A DNA stretch of 64,000 bases from contig JACKAA010000002.1 in NCBI GenBank assembly GCA_020635275.1, positions 620,001 through 684,000 on the forward strand, read 5' to 3'. The stretch's first letter is position 1. Each line of letters begins with the position of its first letter. A program made the translations under genes and the position numbers. This stretch comes from Ignavibacteriales bacterium. Lineage in GTDB: Bacteria; Bacteroidota; Ignavibacteria; Ignavibacteriales; Melioribacteraceae. The notes under the pieces are model-generated. The model made no database searches. It saw only the letters and a program-made list of their open reading frames with translations, and was not told the origin of the DNA. Below are positions 10,001 to 18,736 of this stretch, piece by piece.

Positions 10001-10168
10001 GGCTTGGTTCCACTGGCATTTGGTATTGGCGGTCAATCTGAAATGTGGGCACCTTTAGCAAATGTTATTTTATTTGGACTTTTAGTTTCAACCGTACTGA
10101 CTTTATTTATTATTCCAAGTTTTGCTGCAATTATTGATGATTTGAAAGGCTCAAGAAAAAAAATATAA
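7094..10168 (+). CDS. RND-family inner-membrane efflux pump (AcrB/MdtB-like, HAE type)
   Basis: The 1024-residue length and two-fold repeat of a transmembrane segment, large periplasmic loop and five further segments are typical of RND pumps. The N-terminal segment is followed by an F-I-T-V-T-Y-P-G-A-S motif, and the fourth transmembrane helix carries the proton-relay acids in GIIVDDAIIVIENC (near residue 400). The second half repeats the pattern with GIVVNDAIVLITF (near residue 925), a conserved second-half feature without the relay acid pair. Substrates cannot be predicted; the paired acids in the relay favour organic drug-like substrates over the heavy-metal type. Last gene of the operon, 38 bases after the adaptor. 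Confidence 0.92.
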   Translation: MNIAKFSVKNSVLVNLLMIGLFIFGWIALNNMPTELNPPVSFNWVFITVTYPGASPVETESLIVDPIESEIKDVDDIDEIQSTAGEGFGFILVKFEDISLTDFRQRYNELKSELDKVSFPEDAEDPIVDDFNSSDFVPLINVNMAFSIPEANAQIIADKIQDELEDLSGVAKVQISGLGEREIWIEVDPEKMNTRNVSFDDVIFALKQRNINVPGGNISIGKTEYLIRSIGEYESVNQIENTIVKTSYSGEFIRLRDIAEVNDTREELTILSRLNGENSISFSVSKNADANSIDVIDAVKNLVEEYRASVPSGVEFSFTNDNSVYINRIIDILRNNAITGMVLIVLILYFFLGKGNAMLASLGIPISFFITFILMDLLGYSLNGNTLFALVMVLGIIVDDAIIVIENCHRYRLLGYSSYDSAILGTREVVSPIISSIGTNIAAFLPLILLPGIMGKFMRIIPIVFSLALLASIFEAFFLLPSHYSDWTKKSKTHKKGEKKFFKVLRNYYTKILVKVLRWRYWVTTALVILMFSSLSIIPLVGVELFGEEDWDVIRVLVQFPEGTSLEETDRIMKKYEQEAFNLSKENVESVITNVGLMQSDEDWFVKKNVAQILMQLKPVEERTKSTDELISELRNNCSYISGAISEQFLKVSGGPPVGKPISIKAQGKYLEEIKSASLVLQDSIKKINGTFDIADNFPPGKKEIRINIDEDKAAMYGFSIQNIALNVRYAFDGVLSTEYRDADDEIDVIVKYNKNYRSSIDDVLNLKISNMAGNTVALRDLVKFDIRTGPTEIRRIDQKRTIFITGDINEDEITLDKVSAEIEKYFTKVEAQFPGVTFSFGGQYDEFTKAFDNILSLFILSMILIFLILGTQFNSYSQPIIILTTVPFALIGAVLGLLISNNPFSIISMFGFVALAGIVVNDAIVLITFINNRRQDEYLSPFQLWRSIVDAGRLRLRPIILTSLTTISGLVPLAFGIGGQSEMWAPLANVILFGLLVSTVLTLFIIPSFAAIIDDLKGSRKKI

Positions 10169-10173
10169 AGCAT

Positions 10174-10231
10174 GGATTATAAAATGATAATGTAAATTCA
10201 TATATTGAATTAACTTTTAATTTTATAATCC
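10174..10231. other. Long-range inverted repeat between the RND pump and the cyclase gene
   Basis: GGATTATAAAAT (10174-10185) is exactly complementary to ATTTTATAATCC (10220-10231), with 34 bases between. It fills the gap after the pump gene and ends 10 bases before the cyclase ATG. It could end or attenuate transcription, or fold over the cyclase ribosome-binding region, for which no clear Shine-Dalgarno is visible. Confidence 0.4.
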
Positions 10232-10241
10232 CGCTTAAAAT

Positions 10242-11351
10242 ATGAATACGGATTATACCATTAGAGCCAGAAGAATGGCTCTAAGACATCCACTGTTATC
10301 AAATATTTTTACTCAAATCTTTTTTTGGATTTTTGCCTTCGGATTTTACTTTACTCTTCTATTTTTTACCGCAAAAGCTATTACAAGTTTGTTTGCTCTC
10401 AATGTAACAATCCATAATTCAGGAAATATGTTTGTTGGTTTTATTACAGCTATTGCGTTCGGAATAATTCTTGGAATTATAGATTATTATATTGACAGAA
10501 AATTTAGAAGAAAATCTTTTGGAATAGAATTTTTAGTAAAATTTATTTTATACACAGCGGCATGGTTTTCCGTAACATTTTTTGCCAGAACAATTGGATT
10601 TGCACTCCAAGCTCAGTTTATCCAAAATCCGTTATTAAATTACTCAAATGAATTTTTTGAAAATATAGGTTTGTCCTCAACAATTTATACAGTTGTAATG
10701 ATTGTTATTATAAGTTTTGTTAAACAAATGAATACAAAATTTGGTCCCGGTGTTCTTTTACCAATGTTTTTTGGAAAATATCGTGATCCAAGGGTTGAAG
10801 AACGAATATTTATGTTTATGGATTTGACAAATTCTACAAGTCATGCTGAAAAATTAGGTCATATAAAATACAGTGAGTTAATTCAAAATTGCTTCTTAGA
10901 TGCTAATAGAATTATGCAAAATTATTTTGCAGAAATTTATCAATATGTCGGTGATGAAATTGTTCTTTCGTGGACAGCTGATGAAGGATTTAAAAATTAT
11001 AACTGTATTGAATATTTTTTTGCTTTTAAAAACTATTTACAAACCAAAAAGAAAAAATATGAAGAACAGTTCGGATTAGTTCCAGAGTTTAAAGCTGCAT
11101 TACACTTTGGCAAAATAACAGTTGTTGAAGTTGGAGATATAAAAAGAGAAATTGCATATCATGGTGATACAATAAATATTGCTTCTAGAATTCAGACTTT
11201 ATGTAAAACATATAATCAAAACCTGCTTATTTCAGAATCGCTAACTGATGTAGTAAGCAAGAGCGATAAACATAAACTAACTTTTATTGATGATGTACTT
11301 TTAAAAGGAAAAACAGAAAAAGTAAAATTATATACTGTTGAAAAAATTTAG
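10242..11351 (+). CDS. Membrane-anchored class III adenylate/guanylate cyclase
   Basis: The N-terminal half has four or five hydrophobic segments (roughly residues 20-50, 65-85, 100-125, 145-165), followed by a class III nucleotide cyclase catalytic domain (about residues 185-369). Visible hallmarks are the first metal-binding Asp in FMFMDLTNST, the second in YVGDEIVLSW, and the transition-state region GDTINIASRIQ. It should make cyclic nucleotide at the cytoplasmic face; whether cAMP or cGMP cannot be told. The gene follows the efflux operon but is separated by a long inverted repeat, so it may be independently expressed. Confidence 0.85.
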   Translation: MNTDYTIRARRMALRHPLLSNIFTQIFFWIFAFGFYFTLLFFTAKAITSLFALNVTIHNSGNMFVGFITAIAFGIILGIIDYYIDRKFRRKSFGIEFLVKFILYTAAWFSVTFFARTIGFALQAQFIQNPLLNYSNEFFENIGLSSTIYTVVMIVIISFVKQMNTKFGPGVLLPMFFGKYRDPRVEERIFMFMDLTNSTSHAEKLGHIKYSELIQNCFLDANRIMQNYFAEIYQYVGDEIVLSWTADEGFKNYNCIEYFFAFKNYLQTKKKKYEEQFGLVPEFKAALHFGKITVVEVGDIKREIAYHGDTINIASRIQTLCKTYNQNLLISESLTDVVSKSDKHKLTFIDDVLLKGKTEKVKLYTVEKI

Positions 11352-11372
11352 TTTTGATCAAACTATTTTTTT
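11349..11372 (+). terminator. Weak intrinsic terminator after the cyclase gene
   Basis: TAGTTT (11349-11354) pairs with AAACTA (11360-11365), followed by seven T (11366-11372). The stem is short and AT-rich. Confidence 0.4.
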
Positions 11373-11425
11373 GTACCGCTTAGCCAAATTTTATTGGAGC
11401 AAGTTTTAATAATTACGGAGGTTAG

Positions 11426-12964
11426 ATGAGATTACTAAAATCTTTAATATTGGTTTTAATACTTAGTTCAAATGCATATTCTCAAACAAACCAAATTACA
11501 ATCAATCTTGATTCCGGTAATGTTGTTATTGATAAAAACATTTATGGTCATTTTGCAGAGCATTTGGGTAATTGCATTTATGGAGGTTTTTGGGTGGGAG
11601 AAGATTCTAAAATTCCCAATACCAGAGGTATTAGAAATGATGTTATTGAAGCAATGAAAGAAATAAATCCGCCAGTAATAAGGTGGCCCGGCGGATGCTT
11701 TGCAGATTATTATCACTGGAAAGATGGAATTGGACCGCAAGAGCAAAGACCAACAATGATTAATTCAAGCTGGGGCGGAGTAACAGAAGATAATAGTTTT
11801 GGAACTCACGAATTTTTAGATCTTTGTGAATTAATTGGAGCTGAACCGTACATTTGTATAAATGTTGGAAGCGGCACAGTTCAAGAAGCAGCTGATTGGG
11901 TTGAATATGTCAACTCAGCAAATGAAAGTCCGATGACAAAACTTAGAAAACAAAATGGACGCGAAAAACCATGGAATGTAAAATATTGGGCTGTTGGAAA
12001 TGAAAGTTGGGGGTGTGGCGGAAATATGTCGCCGGAATATTATGCTGACCTTTTTAATAGATTTTCTACCTTCTTAAGAGCAGGAGATCTTTATAAAATT
12101 GCAAGCGGCGGTTTGCCAGATGATATAAATTGGACTTCAACGGTTTTAGATAAAACAAAAAGACATTCACAATTGATTGACGGTTATTCTTACCATTATT
12201 ATACTTTTGCATATGGATGGAACAACAAAGGCTCTGCTACAGCTTTTTCTGAAAAAGATTGGTTTGCAACAATGTACCAAACACTGCAGATGAGAAAATC
12301 TTTAGCTGACAATATTAGTGTTATGGATAAACTTGATCCCGAAAATAAAATTGGTCTAATTGCTGATGAATGGGGAAATTGGTTTGAAGTAGAGCCAGGC
12401 ACAAACCCAGGATTTCTTTATCAGCAAAATACAATAAGAGATGCGGTAACGGCAGCTGTATATTTAAATATTTTTAACAACAATGCCAGAAGAGTAAAAA
12501 TGGCAAATATTGCCCAAACAATAAATGTGCTCCAAGCAATGTTGTTAACTAAAGATGAAAAAATAGTTAAGACGCCAACCTTCTATGTTTTCAAAATGTA
12601 CAAAGTTCATCAAGATGCGGCATTACTACCAATAAAAGTTGAATGTAGTAATTACGAATTTAATGGTCAAAAGCTACCAAGTATTACGGCTTCTGCTTCA
12701 AAAGATGCAAATGGTAAAATTCATATTTCTCTTGCCAACATTGATCCAAAGAAGGATTCAAAAATTGAAATTTCATTAAGTGGAAAAAATGATTTGAAAT
12801 TTTCTAAAGGAGAGATTATAACTTCGGCGAATATGAATGATTTTAATGATTTTGATAAAGAAGAAAAGGTGAATATTTCTGAATTCAATGATTTTGATTT
12901 CAAAAGGAACAAGCTTAGTGTTAATATGCCTTCAAAATCTGTTGTGACTATTGAGTTAAATTAG
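11426..12964 (+). CDS. Secreted alpha-L-arabinofuranosidase, GH51 family
   Basis: GH51 enzymes remove terminal L-arabinose from arabinan and arabinoxylan with a retaining mechanism. A signal peptide (about 19 residues, ending AYSQ) indicates export. The family motifs are present: IYGHFAEHLG near the N-terminus, RWPGGCFADYYHW, the acid/base Glu in AVGNESWGCGG (near residue 193), and the nucleophile Glu in IADEWGNWFE (near residue 315), followed by a beta-sandwich C-terminal domain. The 512-residue length fits. GGAGG lies just before the ATG. A GH43 enzyme about 7 kb away may act on the same polymer. Confidence 0.93.
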   Translation: MRLLKSLILVLILSSNAYSQTNQITINLDSGNVVIDKNIYGHFAEHLGNCIYGGFWVGEDSKIPNTRGIRNDVIEAMKEINPPVIRWPGGCFADYYHWKDGIGPQEQRPTMINSSWGGVTEDNSFGTHEFLDLCELIGAEPYICINVGSGTVQEAADWVEYVNSANESPMTKLRKQNGREKPWNVKYWAVGNESWGCGGNMSPEYYADLFNRFSTFLRAGDLYKIASGGLPDDINWTSTVLDKTKRHSQLIDGYSYHYYTFAYGWNNKGSATAFSEKDWFATMYQTLQMRKSLADNISVMDKLDPENKIGLIADEWGNWFEVEPGTNPGFLYQQNTIRDAVTAAVYLNIFNNNARRVKMANIAQTINVLQAMLLTKDEKIVKTPTFYVFKMYKVHQDAALLPIKVECSNYEFNGQKLPSITASASKDANGKIHISLANIDPKKDSKIEISLSGKNDLKFSKGEIITSANMNDFNDFDKEEKVNISEFNDFDFKRNKLSVNMPSKSVVTIELN

Positions 12965-12972
12965 TTATTAAA

Positions 12973-13003
12973 CAAACCCGACTTTTCTAAAAAGTTGGGT
13001 TTG
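12973..13003. terminator. Hairpin terminator between convergent GH51 and aguA genes
   Basis: CAAACCCGACTTTT (12973-12986) pairs with 12990-13003 in a 14-base-pair stem that includes one G-T wobble. It lies between the two converging stop codons, so it probably serves both directions. Confidence 0.7.
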
Positions 13004-13007
13004 TATA

Positions 13008-14045
13008 TTAAAGTGGTTCTTCATGACTTAAACAGTGAATTGTGCCCAATCCCCAAACTAAATCTACTGAGTGAATTCCAATTACTTCTCTATCCGGGAA
13101 AAATTCTTTTATAATGTTTAGTGCAATTCTATCATTCGAATCATTAAAAGTTGGAACTAAAACTGCATAATTTGAAATGTAGAAATTAGCATAACTCGCG
13201 GGTAGTCTCATTCCTTCAAAAATAATAGGAGAAGGCATTGGAAGCTTAACCACATTGGGTTTTGTGCCGTCTTCTAATTTTGCATCTTCTAAAATTTCTA
13301 TATTTTCTTTAAGGTGTTTATAATTTTCGTCATTCTTATTTTCTTCATTGCAAATGAACAAAGTGTTTTTATTTACAAATCGGCAAAGGTCATCAACGTG
13401 TCCATGGGTATCGTCTCCGGCTATTCCTTTATTCAGCCAAATTATATTTTTTATGCCAAAATATTTTTTGAAAACTTCTTCATAATCTTTTTTTGTAAAT
13501 CCCGGATTTCTTGTTTGAACTTTTTCATCAAGCAAACATTCTTCGGTAGTTAGCAAAGTTCCGTTTCCATTTATATCAATTGCGCCGCCTTCTAAAACAA
13601 CATTTCTGTTTTTGTGAACTGCTGTCTCAATTTCAACATCTAAATGCTTAGATAAAATATTTGGAATTTTTCTATCTAATTTATGATTTGAATATTTTGC
13701 CCAGCCGTTAAAAGTAAATTCAATTGCTTTCGTTTTATTTCCAACTTTAACAAATGAAGGAGAAGAGTCTCTCATCCAACCGCGATCAGTTTTCGCAATA
13801 ATGAATTCAATATTATGAGAATAAATTTCAGCACGAGTTAAATAATTCTTAACTTTTTCTTGGTGATTTTTTGATTGGACAATTATTCTAACTAATTCTC
13901 CGCGTGATAAATATTTTACAATCTCAGTGTAAACCCAATGAATTGGCATAAACTTGCCAGGCCAATCTTCTTTCTGATGAGGCCAGCAAATTATCGTCGA
14001 TTTGTGTTGTTCCCACTCGGCAGGATATCTTAAATTATTACTCAT
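13008..14045 (-). CDS. aguA: Agmatine deiminase
   Basis: The enzyme hydrolyses agmatine to N-carbamoylputrescine and ammonia, a step of the arginine-decarboxylase route to putrescine. It belongs to the guanidino-group-modifying (PAD-like) fold: conserved WMRDSSPSF near residue 92, a GDDTHGHVDD block with catalytic His/Asp, and the nucleophilic Cys close to the C-terminus in GLGTIHCLSHEEP. Its 345 residues match the family. It lies five bases downstream of aguB and is cotranscribed with it, so both steps from agmatine to putrescine are encoded together. Confidence 0.95.
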   Translation of the reverse strand: MSNNLRYPAEWEQHKSTIICWPHQKEDWPGKFMPIHWVYTEIVKYLSRGELVRIIVQSKNHQEKVKNYLTRAEIYSHNIEFIIAKTDRGWMRDSSPSFVKVGNKTKAIEFTFNGWAKYSNHKLDRKIPNILSKHLDVEIETAVHKNRNVVLEGGAIDINGNGTLLTTEECLLDEKVQTRNPGFTKKDYEEVFKKYFGIKNIIWLNKGIAGDDTHGHVDDLCRFVNKNTLFICNEENKNDENYKHLKENIEILEDAKLEDGTKPNVVKLPMPSPIIFEGMRLPASYANFYISNYAVLVPTFNDSNDRIALNIIKEFFPDREVIGIHSVDLVWGLGTIHCLSHEEPL

Positions 14046-14050
14046 GAATT

Positions 14051-14950
14051 TTACTCATCTAAAAATCTTTTTGTAATGCCATCGTAAAAATCTATTCTTC
14101 TATCTCGCAAGAAAGGCCAGTTTCTTCTTATTGTTTCAATATGATTTAAATCTATTTCTGCCAATAAAATTTCTTCTTTTTCTTCAGAAGCTTGTGCAAT
14201 AAAAACTCCTTGTGGATCACAAATAAAAGATGAGCCCCAGAAAATAATTCCATCTTGTTCTTTTACAGGTTGCTCAAATCCAGTTCTGTTTGCAGAGGCA
14301 ACATAAACTCCATTAGCAATTGCATGCGATCTCTGAATAGTAATCCACGAATCTTGCTGAGCTTTGCCGTATCTTTCTTTTTCATCGGGGTGCCATCCAA
14401 TTGCGGTCGGATAAAATAAAACTTCAGCACCTTTTAAAGCTGTGAGTCGTGCACCTTCCGGATACCATTGATCCCAACAAATTAAAGTTCCAATTTTTCC
14501 AAATTGTGTTTGAAAAGTTTTAAATCCTAAATCACCCGGAGTGAAATAATATTTTTCATAAAATGCGGGATCATCTGGAATATGCATTTTTCTGTAAACT
14601 CCAAGAACTGAACCATCTGCATCAATTATTACATTGCTGTTATGATATAGACCGGGAGCGCGTTTTTCAAATATTGGAACAATAATGGAAACTTTATTTT
14701 TCTTCGCAACTTTTTGGAACGCTTGAACCGACGGTCCATTTAAAGGTTCGGCTAAATCAAAAATTGATGAATCTTCTTTCTGACAAAAATACTGCGATCT
14801 GTAAAGTTCAGGCAGACAAATAACTTGAGCACCTTTCTTTACGGCTTTTTCAACCCAGCTAATTGTCTTCTTTGTATTATCTTCTAAATCAGCAGAAAAT
14901 GCTAACTGCAAAAGTCCAATTGTGTAATTTCCATTTTTCTTTTTAGTCAT
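14051..14950 (-). CDS. aguB: N-carbamoylputrescine amidohydrolase
   Basis: A nitrilase-superfamily amidase that converts N-carbamoylputrescine to putrescine, CO2 and ammonia. The catalytic triad is visible: Glu in ICLPELYRSQYF (near residue 48), Lys in YRKMHIPDDP (near 120) and Cys in LICWDQWYPEGA (near 158). The WDQWYPE context and the downstream GWHPDE are characteristic of the carbamoylputrescine subgroup. First gene of the aguBA pair; the five-base spacing to aguA supports the assignment. Confidence 0.95.
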   Translation of the reverse strand: MTKKKNGNYTIGLLQLAFSADLEDNTKKTISWVEKAVKKGAQVICLPELYRSQYFCQKEDSSIFDLAEPLNGPSVQAFQKVAKKNKVSIIVPIFEKRAPGLYHNSNVIIDADGSVLGVYRKMHIPDDPAFYEKYYFTPGDLGFKTFQTQFGKIGTLICWDQWYPEGARLTALKGAEVLFYPTAIGWHPDEKERYGKAQQDSWITIQRSHAIANGVYVASANRTGFEQPVKEQDGIIFWGSSFICDPQGVFIAQASEEKEEILLAEIDLNHIETIRRNWPFLRDRRIDFYDGITKRFLDE

Positions 14951-15080
14951 AATAAAACCAAATATTTTTTTTTGAAATATATAAAACTTTATTACTAATT
15001 AGGTAAGTAGTTTAAAATGAAAATTCAAAAAAAATAGCAATTTAAAATTGCCATCTCACATTTTTTATAATAAAAATTAT

Positions 15081-16379
15081 TTACATAAAAATAATTTCTA
15101 CTAATATAAAAACCGGCAAAAGCACAATTAATGAAAATCTGAACATATAGCTGAAAAAGTCGGGCATTTTAATGTTATTATCTTCAGCAATTGCTTTAAT
15201 CATAAAATTTGGACCGTTTCCTATATACGTCATACTTCCGAATAATACAGCACCCAAACAAATTGCTCTCATTAATACTTCCGGAATTCCAGCAATAATA
15301 CTACCTCCGGTTTCGCTTAATCCTAATGCAAGCGAATGAAATGTAACTGCCGTTGGAGTGTTATCCAAAAAACTGCTCAATATTCCAGTAAAATAATAAA
15401 ATTGAGTGCTTGAATTAATTCCTAAAGTTTTAGCATTCGTTTCAAGATAAAGCAGAGCTGGAACCATAGTAATAAAAATTCCTAAAAATAAATATGCAAC
15501 TTCTTCAATTGGTCCCCACGTAAAGTTGTTAGAGGTTCTTAATAGTTTCGGTGTAAATAATATTGAGAGATAACCCATTATTACAATAACGACCTCTCTT
15601 AAAAACATATAATATTGATTTTGAGAAATGAAATCAATATACTGTTCATTTATAAAAGCTACGGCAAATATTACACCAATTAAAAATATAAAATTTCTCT
15701 TGCCTTCTATTTTTATAGGTCTTAACTGCGTTCTATCTCTTTCAATGGCTTCGCTTGGTTCTTTTTTATAATAGTAAGAGTCAACAAAAAAGTAAATTAT
15801 TAATAGAGCAATATTTGTAAAAAGCCATGGTTCAAAAAGTTTTGCAAACCAAACAAATGGCGCTCCTCTCAGGTACATCATAAAAAGCGGCGGATCGCCC
15901 AAAGGAGTTAGCAAGCCTCCGCAATTTGCTACAATTCCAATAAAAAATAGAATTGTGTGAATTTTAAAAGTGCGTTCCCTGTTTGTTTTTATAATAGGTC
16001 TTATTAATAACATTGCCGCTCCTGTTGTACCCATAAAAGAAGCCAGCACTGCGCCTAATGCTAAAAACACTGAATTGGTTGATGGTTTTGCTTCCAAATC
16101 ACCCGATAATAATATTCCGCCAGTAATTGTAAACAGAGAGCCAAGCAGAATAATAAAAGGAACATAATCAAAAACTATGGTGTGATATAGTTCGGTTCCA
16201 AGCGAATTATAAAGCAAATAGAAAATAACCGGAATACTTAAAACTATTGCAACAATAAGTTTGTTTTTATTCTTTTCCCAAAAATGATTGAAGGTTAGTG
16301 GAAAAACAGCAATTGCAGCTAACATTAAAACAAAGGGAAGAATACTAAAAAGACTGATTGAGTGAATATCATTTTCCAT
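15081..16379 (-). CDS. NhaD-like sodium:proton antiporter (citrate transporter/ArsB superfamily)
   Basis: An integral membrane protein with about 11-12 hydrophobic segments across some 430 residues. Family features include ITGGILLSGD (re-entrant region), TNSVFLALGAVLASFMGTTGAA and, late in the protein, LDNTPTAVTF with the conserved N-T-P element; GDPP appears in TPLGDPPLF. These motifs are shared by NhaD-type Na+/H+ antiporters and close relatives in the ion transporter superfamily, so the exact ion is uncertain. I chose the ATG at 16379; an in-frame TTG at 16394 is possible but has no better ribosome-binding site. Confidence 0.8.
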   Translation of the reverse strand: MENDIHSISLFSILPFVLMLAAIAVFPLTFNHFWEKNKNKLIVAIVLSIPVIFYLLYNSLGTELYHTIVFDYVPFIILLGSLFTITGGILLSGDLEAKPSTNSVFLALGAVLASFMGTTGAAMLLIRPIIKTNRERTFKIHTILFFIGIVANCGGLLTPLGDPPLFMMYLRGAPFVWFAKLFEPWLFTNIALLIIYFFVDSYYYKKEPSEAIERDRTQLRPIKIEGKRNFIFLIGVIFAVAFINEQYIDFISQNQYYMFLREVVIVIMGYLSILFTPKLLRTSNNFTWGPIEEVAYLFLGIFITMVPALLYLETNAKTLGINSSTQFYYFTGILSSFLDNTPTAVTFHSLALGLSETGGSIIAGIPEVLMRAICLGAVLFGSMTYIGNGPNFMIKAIAEDNNIKMPDFFSYMFRFSLIVLLPVFILVEIIFM

Positions 16380-16567
16380 AATAAACTCATGCAAAATGTT
16401 CTAATAATTTTATTAAATAAATTATAGCAGAATTCAACGATATCAAACTTATCAAAAAAGATTGGTTCAAAATAGATTAATATTTTATGGTGATTTTTAT
16501 TTACACATTATTAGTTTTTCAAATATGTTGTAAATTTATTCATTAGAAAATTTTATTTGAGGCAGTT

Positions 16568-18493
16568 ATGAGAAAAAGACTTTTCTTGTTAACCATTCCA
16601 TTATTTTTATTTGGTTTTATTTTTGTCGGCGATATTCCATATCCTAACCTTCCGGCATTTACACCGGACGCAAATATTTCTAGAGATCAAATTCCGGATA
16701 TATATAAATGGAACCTCAAGGATATTTGTGAAAGCGTTGATAAATGGCAGGAAGAAATTACGCAATGCCAAATTGATTTAGATGAACTAAAATCTTTACA
16801 AAGTAATATTGGAACTACCGAAGGAATAACAAAATATCTTAAAAAATATTTTGCTTTAGATGATAAAATAAATGCCCTGACACTGTATGCAAATATGGAA
16901 AGAGATGCTGAAGCGAGCAATCCCGAAACAATTGCTAGACATGAATTAGCATTAAATATGACTGAAGAAATTATGAGAGAAGGTGCGGTTTTACGAGATG
17001 CAGCAATGAAATACAATTCAGAAAAATTAAATGAAGCTGTTAAAGAAGAACCCGAGTTAAGAGAATTTTTACCTTATTTTGAAAGTTTATTAAGAAGAGA
17101 AAAAAGAATGCTTTCTCCGGAAGAAGAAAGAATACTTTCTTTAGCAGGAGATAATTTATGGGCACAGATAGATCTAAATGAATTACCCGCAGCACCGGAA
17201 AAGGCTTTTAGAGCTTTATCGGCTGATATGACATTACCCACAATTAAAGATGAAGAAGGCAACGAAGTTCAATTAACGTTTTCAAACTATGGAAGATACA
17301 GAGGATCATCTGACAGAGAAACTAGAAAAAGAGCTGTTTCTGAAATGTTCAACACTTTAAAAAGTTTGGAAAATACTTTTGCTACAACTTTAGGTGAGCA
17401 GGCAAAATTCAGTTTATTTTTAAGCAAGGCAAGAGGCTATAATACTGTGTTGGAAGCTTATTTAGATAAAGATAATTTAACACCAGATGTTTATATGAAC
17501 CTTATAAACACAGTTAGAGAAAACGTTAAACCCTTGCATAAATATATAAACCTCCGCAAGAAAGCATTAAATTTAGATGATGTCCATCTTTACGATCTTT
17601 ATGTCCCAATGGTTGAACAAACAGAAATTGAAATGGATTATAATACCGGTGCAAAATATATTCTTGAAGCTTTGAAGCCAATGGGCAACACTTATGTAGA
17701 ACAAGTTAAAAAAGGAATGAACCCGGCAAATGGATGGATTGATGTATATCCTTCGAATGATAAAAACAGCGGTGCGTTTTCGTCTTCTACTTATGGTATT
17801 CATCCATACGTAAAAATGAATTTTCAAAATTCTTTTGATGATGTTTCAACACTTGCGCATGAATACGGTCACGCAATGCACAGCTATTTTGCAATGAACA
17901 ATCAGCCTTATTTAACTTGGCGCTATCCCCCGTTTTTAGCAGAAATTGCTTCCACTTGCAACGAGGCTTTGCTTTCAAAATATATGATTGAAAATGCTAA
18001 AAATAAAAAAGAAAAAGCTTGGCTATTAAGTGAACTTTTGGAGACCATTAGAACAACTATTTACCGCCAAACACTTTTTGCTGAGTTTGAACTAAGACTT
18101 CATCAATTATCTGAAAACGGTGAACCAATTGGGGCAAAACAATTAAACGAAATTTATTCTGAATTAGTAAAAACTTATTATGGTCCAGATTACACATTTG
18201 ATAATAATGATGAAATTGAATGGGCATATATTCCTCACTTCTATTATAAGTATTATGTATTTACATATGCAAACGGACTTTCTGCCGGAATTGCTTTTGC
18301 AGAAAAAATAACTAAAGAAGGAAAAACAGCACAAGATGCCTACCTTGGAATGTTAAAGGGAGGAGGCTCAAAACCGCCTTTAGAATTATTAAAGAATGCC
18401 GGATTAGATATGACAAAACCGGATGCAATAATTTCAGCATTAAATTTGTTTGATAAAACTGTTGATGAACTTGATCAATTGTTAAGCGATTAA
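16568..18493 (+). CDS. Exported oligoendopeptidase F-type M3 metallopeptidase
   Basis: PepF-type peptidases cut short peptides with a zinc active site. The zinc motif H-E-x-x-H is seen in LAHEYGHAMHSY (near residue 431), with the third ligand Glu in the following helix (FLAEIASTCNEAL). Preceding helical domains and the length of 641 residues fit the oligoendopeptidase F subgroup. Unlike most PepF proteins it begins with a hydrophobic signal-like segment (about residues 4-22), so it may act in the periplasm. It sits alone, upstream of a palindromic repeat element. Confidence 0.9.
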   Translation: MRKRLFLLTIPLFLFGFIFVGDIPYPNLPAFTPDANISRDQIPDIYKWNLKDICESVDKWQEEITQCQIDLDELKSLQSNIGTTEGITKYLKKYFALDDKINALTLYANMERDAEASNPETIARHELALNMTEEIMREGAVLRDAAMKYNSEKLNEAVKEEPELREFLPYFESLLRREKRMLSPEEERILSLAGDNLWAQIDLNELPAAPEKAFRALSADMTLPTIKDEEGNEVQLTFSNYGRYRGSSDRETRKRAVSEMFNTLKSLENTFATTLGEQAKFSLFLSKARGYNTVLEAYLDKDNLTPDVYMNLINTVRENVKPLHKYINLRKKALNLDDVHLYDLYVPMVEQTEIEMDYNTGAKYILEALKPMGNTYVEQVKKGMNPANGWIDVYPSNDKNSGAFSSSTYGIHPYVKMNFQNSFDDVSTLAHEYGHAMHSYFAMNNQPYLTWRYPPFLAEIASTCNEALLSKYMIENAKNKKEKAWLLSELLETIRTTIYRQTLFAEFELRLHQLSENGEPIGAKQLNEIYSELVKTYYGPDYTFDNNDEIEWAYIPHFYYKYYVFTYANGLSAGIAFAEKITKEGKTAQDAYLGMLKGGGSKPPLELLKNAGLDMTKPDAIISALNLFDKTVDELDQLLSD

Positions 18494-18532
18494 TTTTATT
18501 TGAGTTTTACGGGCTGTATTTTAAGCAGCAAT

Positions 18533-18621
18533 TGTCATCATTATTTATGCGAAGCGATCTTTTTATTTTATTAAATTAAAATTCTAATGATTGCTTCGAT
18601 AAAAAATTTCTTTAAATGACA
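18533..18621. repeat. Palindromic intergenic repeat with TGTCAT/ATGACA ends (copy 1)
   Basis: The element is bounded by TGTCAT (18533-18538) and ATGACA (18616-18621) and holds an inner inverted repeat, CGAAGCGATC (18550-18559) against GATTGCTTCG (18589-18598). It shares ends and the GAAGCG/CGCTTC-type core with elements near 21.1 kb and 50.5 kb, suggesting a dispersed REP/MITE-like family. Confidence 0.55.
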
Positions 18622-18736
18622 GAACGTTAACTTATAAAACAGCCTTTTTTTTCGCCTACTCTTCCATTAATTCTCTCTTTACATTAATAAAACAATTCTT
18701 ATTTTTAAATAAGTTTTAATTGCATGGAGACAAATT

